A stretch of 64,000 nucleotides of DNA from Mycolicibacterium sediminis (lineage in GTDB: Bacteria; Actinomycetota; Actinomycetes; Mycobacteriales; Mycobacteriaceae): the NCBI RefSeq assembly GCF_010731735.1, contig NZ_AP022588.1:5890001-5954000 (forward strand), given 5' to 3'. The notes beneath the pieces were generated by a model. That model saw nothing but the letters and a program-made list of their open reading frames with translations, was not told the origin of the DNA and did not search any database. The translations under genes were made by a program, and so were the position numbers. Below, piece by piece: positions 61,659 to 64,000 of this stretch (position 1 is its first letter; each line of letters starts with the position of its first letter).

Positions 61659-62948
61659 CTACTTGCTCTCCATCGAGAAGCGGGGGAAGGCCAGGTCACC
61701 GGCGTAGCGTGCGGCGTCGCCGAGGATCTCCTCGATGCGCAGCAGCTGGTTGTACTTCGCGACGCGCTCGCTCCGGGCGGGGGCGCCGGTCTTGATCTGG
61801 ACGCTGCCCACGGCAACCGCGAGGTCGGCGATGGTGGTGTCCTCGGTCTCGCCCGACCGGTGGCTCATCATCGTCTTGTAGCCGCTGTTGTGCGCCAGCG
61901 TGACGGCGTCGAGGGTCTCGGTCAGCGTGCCGATCTGGTTCACCTTCACCAGCAGCGCGTTGGCCGCACCCCGCTCGATGCCCTCCTCGAGGCGCTCGGG
62001 ATTGGTGACGAACAGGTCGTCGCCCACGATCTGCACGCGATCGCCGATGGCGGCCGTGAGGGCCACCCACCCGTCCCAGTCGTCCTCGGACAGCGGATCC
62101 TCGATCGACACCAGCGGGTACGCGTCGATGAGTTCCGCGTAGAACTCGATCATCTGGGCATCGGTGCGGGTCTGCTTCTCGAACGCGTAACCCGTTCCGT
62201 CGGTGTAGAACTCGGTGGCCGCGACGTCGAGCGCGAGCGCGACGTCGGTGCCCAGCTTCAGTCCGGTCGCGTCGACGGCGACGGCGATCAGGTCGAGCGC
62301 GGCCTTGGTGCCCGCCACGTCGGGCGCGAAGCCGCCCTCGTCGCCGAGACCCGTCGCGAGACCCTGCTTCTTCAGCACGGACTTCAGCGAGTGGTACACC
62401 TCGGCGCCCCAGCGCAGCGACTCCTTGAACGTCGCGGCGCCGATGGGGGCGACCATGAACTCCTGCACGTCGACACCCGTGTCGGCATGCGCGCCGCCGT
62501 TGAGGATGTTCATCATCGGCACCGGCAGGATGTGGGCGTTGGGTCCGCCGATGTAGCGGAACAGGGGCAGACCGGCGGACTCGGACGCCGCCTTGGCCAC
62601 CGCGAGTGACACGCCCAGGATGGAGTTGGCGCCCAGGCGCGACTTGTCGGGAGTCCCGTCGAGGTCCAGCAGGGCCTGATCGATCAGGCGCTGGTCGTCG
62701 GCGCTCTGGCCGATGACGGCGGGGGCGATCTCGTCGAGGACCGCGTTGACGGCCTTCTCGACGCCCTTGCCGCCGTAGCGCTCGCCGCCGTCGCGCAGCT
62801 CCACGGCCTCGTGCTCGCCGGTGGAGGCGCCCGACGGCACCGCGGCGCGCGCGAACGAACCGTCACTCAGCAGTACCTCGACCTCGACCGTGGGGTTGCC
62901 ACGCGAGTCGAGTATTTCCCGGGCTCCGACCTGCTCGATCATGGACAC
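61659..62948 (-). CDS. eno: Enolase
   Basis: 429 aa from GTG, the M. tuberculosis length; ATG 62942 is possible. SRGNPTVEVEV, SGASTGEHEAVELRDG, GDEGGFAPD, SIEDPLSEDDWDG, VGDDLFVTN, LLVKVNQIGTLTE and SHRSGETED: full set of catalytic and Mg residues. Turns 2-phosphoglycerate to PEP in glycolysis. Confidence 0.98.
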   Translation of the reverse strand: MSMIEQVGAREILDSRGNPTVEVEVLLSDGSFARAAVPSGASTGEHEAVELRDGGERYGGKGVEKAVNAVLDEIAPAVIGQSADDQRLIDQALLDLDGTPDKSRLGANSILGVSLAVAKAASESAGLPLFRYIGGPNAHILPVPMMNILNGGAHADTGVDVQEFMVAPIGAATFKESLRWGAEVYHSLKSVLKKQGLATGLGDEGGFAPDVAGTKAALDLIAVAVDATGLKLGTDVALALDVAATEFYTDGTGYAFEKQTRTDAQMIEFYAELIDAYPLVSIEDPLSEDDWDGWVALTAAIGDRVQIVGDDLFVTNPERLEEGIERGAANALLVKVNQIGTLTETLDAVTLAHNSGYKTMMSHRSGETEDTTIADLAVAVGSVQIKTGAPARSERVAKYNQLLRIEEILGDAARYAGDLAFPRFSMESK

Positions 62949-63131
62949 TGTCGTCGCCGCCTTCCGTCCGGTGCACATATGGGCTGTGATGCGCACATCA
63001 GCCTAGAGGGTGGACGATCATCGGGCGCCGCCGAGCGCTCGGGTCCTGGCTCGCACTTCTCGCGAGCAGTCGCAGATGTGCGCGACACGCCGGGTGCGGC
63101 GTTGCGTTTGCGTCTGCTCGCGGGGAAGGGG

Positions 63132-63863
63132 CTACAGCTCGTGGCCGTCGGCGTAGGCCGTCGCCCAGTCGCGGACGGTGCGCGCGTACTGGTCGGACAG
63201 GTTGTAGGCGCGCAGCGCGTCCATCCAGCCCTGCGGCTTCGACAGGTCCTTCCCGCGCCAGCACAGATACCCGGCCGCCGACAGCGCGGCGTCGTCGATG
63301 TTGTCCGGGCTGATCGAGCGGTCGTTGTTGGCGTCGACGCCGTAGAGCCGCCACGTCTCCGGGATGAACTGCATCGGGCCCATCGCACGGTCCAGTTCCG
63401 GATCCCCGTCCAACACTCCGCCGTCGGTGTCGGGGATGGTCATGTTGCCCAGCGAGCCGTCCAGCCGGACGCCACGGATGGGCGGCCGCACGTCGCCGTT
63501 GGGTGCCACCACCGATCCGCGATAGGTGCCGTGATGACTCTCCACCATGCCAATGCCCGCCAGCGTCGTCCACGCCAGATGGCACTTGGGATTGACCACC
63601 TCCGCGACGCGGGCCGCGTAGGCGTACGCCTCGAGGGAAGTGACCGGCATGCCCAGCGCCGGCGCCCGTTCCGCAGCCCATTCGTGCAGCTGATCGGCGG
63701 GACGTCCGCTCACCGTGATGTCGATCGCCGGCACCGGATCACCCGGCGGCGGGGGCACTCCCTCGGGGATCGGCGTGCCGGTGTGGAAGGAGCACGAGGA
63801 GGCCAGTAGCAGCGCCGCGGCGACGACGACCGCGACGGCCCGCCCCACATGCACTCGCGACAC
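63132..63863 (-). CDS. lpqU: LpqU lytic transglycosylase lipoprotein
   Basis: 243 aa from GTG with GAGGGAG site; ATG 63896 is another start. Lipobox LASSC. SLT_2 fold: GIGMVESHHGTYRG with catalytic Glu, RAMGPMQFIPETWRLYG, DANNDRSISPDNIDDAALSAAGYLC. Cuts peptidoglycan glycan strands. Upstream of eno, as Rv1022. Confidence 0.93.
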   Translation of the reverse strand: MSRVHVGRAVAVVVAAALLLASSCSFHTGTPIPEGVPPPPGDPVPAIDITVSGRPADQLHEWAAERAPALGMPVTSLEAYAYAARVAEVVNPKCHLAWTTLAGIGMVESHHGTYRGSVVAPNGDVRPPIRGVRLDGSLGNMTIPDTDGGVLDGDPELDRAMGPMQFIPETWRLYGVDANNDRSISPDNIDDAALSAAGYLCWRGKDLSKPQGWMDALRAYNLSDQYARTVRDWATAYADGHEL

Positions 63864-64000
63864 CGGACTCCCTCGACCTGGATTGACCGCCTCCATTGTG
63901 CAGGGCCGCCCGACCGCGGCCGTCCGGCACCACCGCGCGGCACCCCGCCAGACGCAACTATTCGCTGACGGCGATGTCACAGAATTTAGGGCTGCCTACC

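Noticed and set aside
1..64000. CRISPR array, transposase, integrase, rRNA or intact tRNA
   Set aside because: No spaced direct repeats, no recombinase motifs and no RNA genes beyond the tRNA half at 38034-38080 were found by reading.

Overview
The window reads as mycobacterial chromosome, most likely a fast-growing Mycolicibacterium or close relative. The support is high GC with GC-rich third positions, an eno neighbourhood (lpqU, eno, ftsB-like, DUF501, ppx2, kdp) laid out as in Mycobacterium tuberculosis, and mycobacterial families such as CsoR/CtpV, CmtR/CtpG, LpqS/CysK2, mycothiol-type ArsC and an Rv0203-like hemophore. All family names are recognised by eye from protein sequence; no search was run.

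Positions 1-38000 form a dense metal, metalloid and sulfur resistance region. It opens with copper genes: a CsoR-type operator, a DUF6153 membrane protein, a DUF305 lipoprotein, an MFS-cysK2-lpqS block, then csoR, a copper chaperone, ctpV and an AraC regulator interrupted by one stop codon. A fatty acid hydroxylase-like gene and a RipA/RipB-like endopeptidase follow. The arsenic block (11.2-20.2 kb) has arsR, acr3, two arsenate reductases of different types, a CoA-disulfide-reductase-like flavoprotein, an MFS exporter with an ArsO-like flavoprotein, a second arsR, a second Acr3-like transporter, a ferredoxin and a MerR regulator.

The reactive sulfur block (20.7-25.1 kb) has two beta-lactamase-fold/rhodanese sulfur enzymes, a TauE exporter, a tiny Cys/His protein and a CstR-type repressor beside four palindromic operators. 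A thiol redox stretch (ccdA, 1-Cys peroxiredoxin, MerR-like, TlpA-like) leads to a cadmium operon (cmtR-ctpG-lspA-cadD). Divergent from cmtR, and carrying the same operator architecture, are a SAM methyltransferase and an unusual nucleotide cyclase-YHS fusion, followed by a multicopper oxidase and a two-component system. At 38.04 kb lies half of a tRNA-Leu(UAA) gene, a possible scar of integration or deletion.

From 38.2 kb onward the content is more chromosome-like. It holds two membrane protein genes, a DyP-peroxidase cassette (187-aa protein, DyP, 337-aa protein) with a decayed second copy upstream, a MarR/FAD-monooxygenase pair, a hemophore, a VanX-type dipeptidase and the kdpFABCDE potassium system, whose kdpD is frameshifted and which has an extra micro-membrane ORF before kdpF. 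A TetR, an epoxide hydrolase-like enzyme, prpE, a previously overlooked 33-aa Cys-rich peptide gene, and the ppx2-DUF501-ftsB-eno-lpqU core complete the window.

The logic of the left half is sense and export: each block pairs a metal or persulfide sensor (CsoR, ArsR x2, MerR, CstR, CmtR) with an efflux pump and a detoxifying enzyme. No transposase, integrase, plasmid gene, CRISPR array or rRNA was seen.
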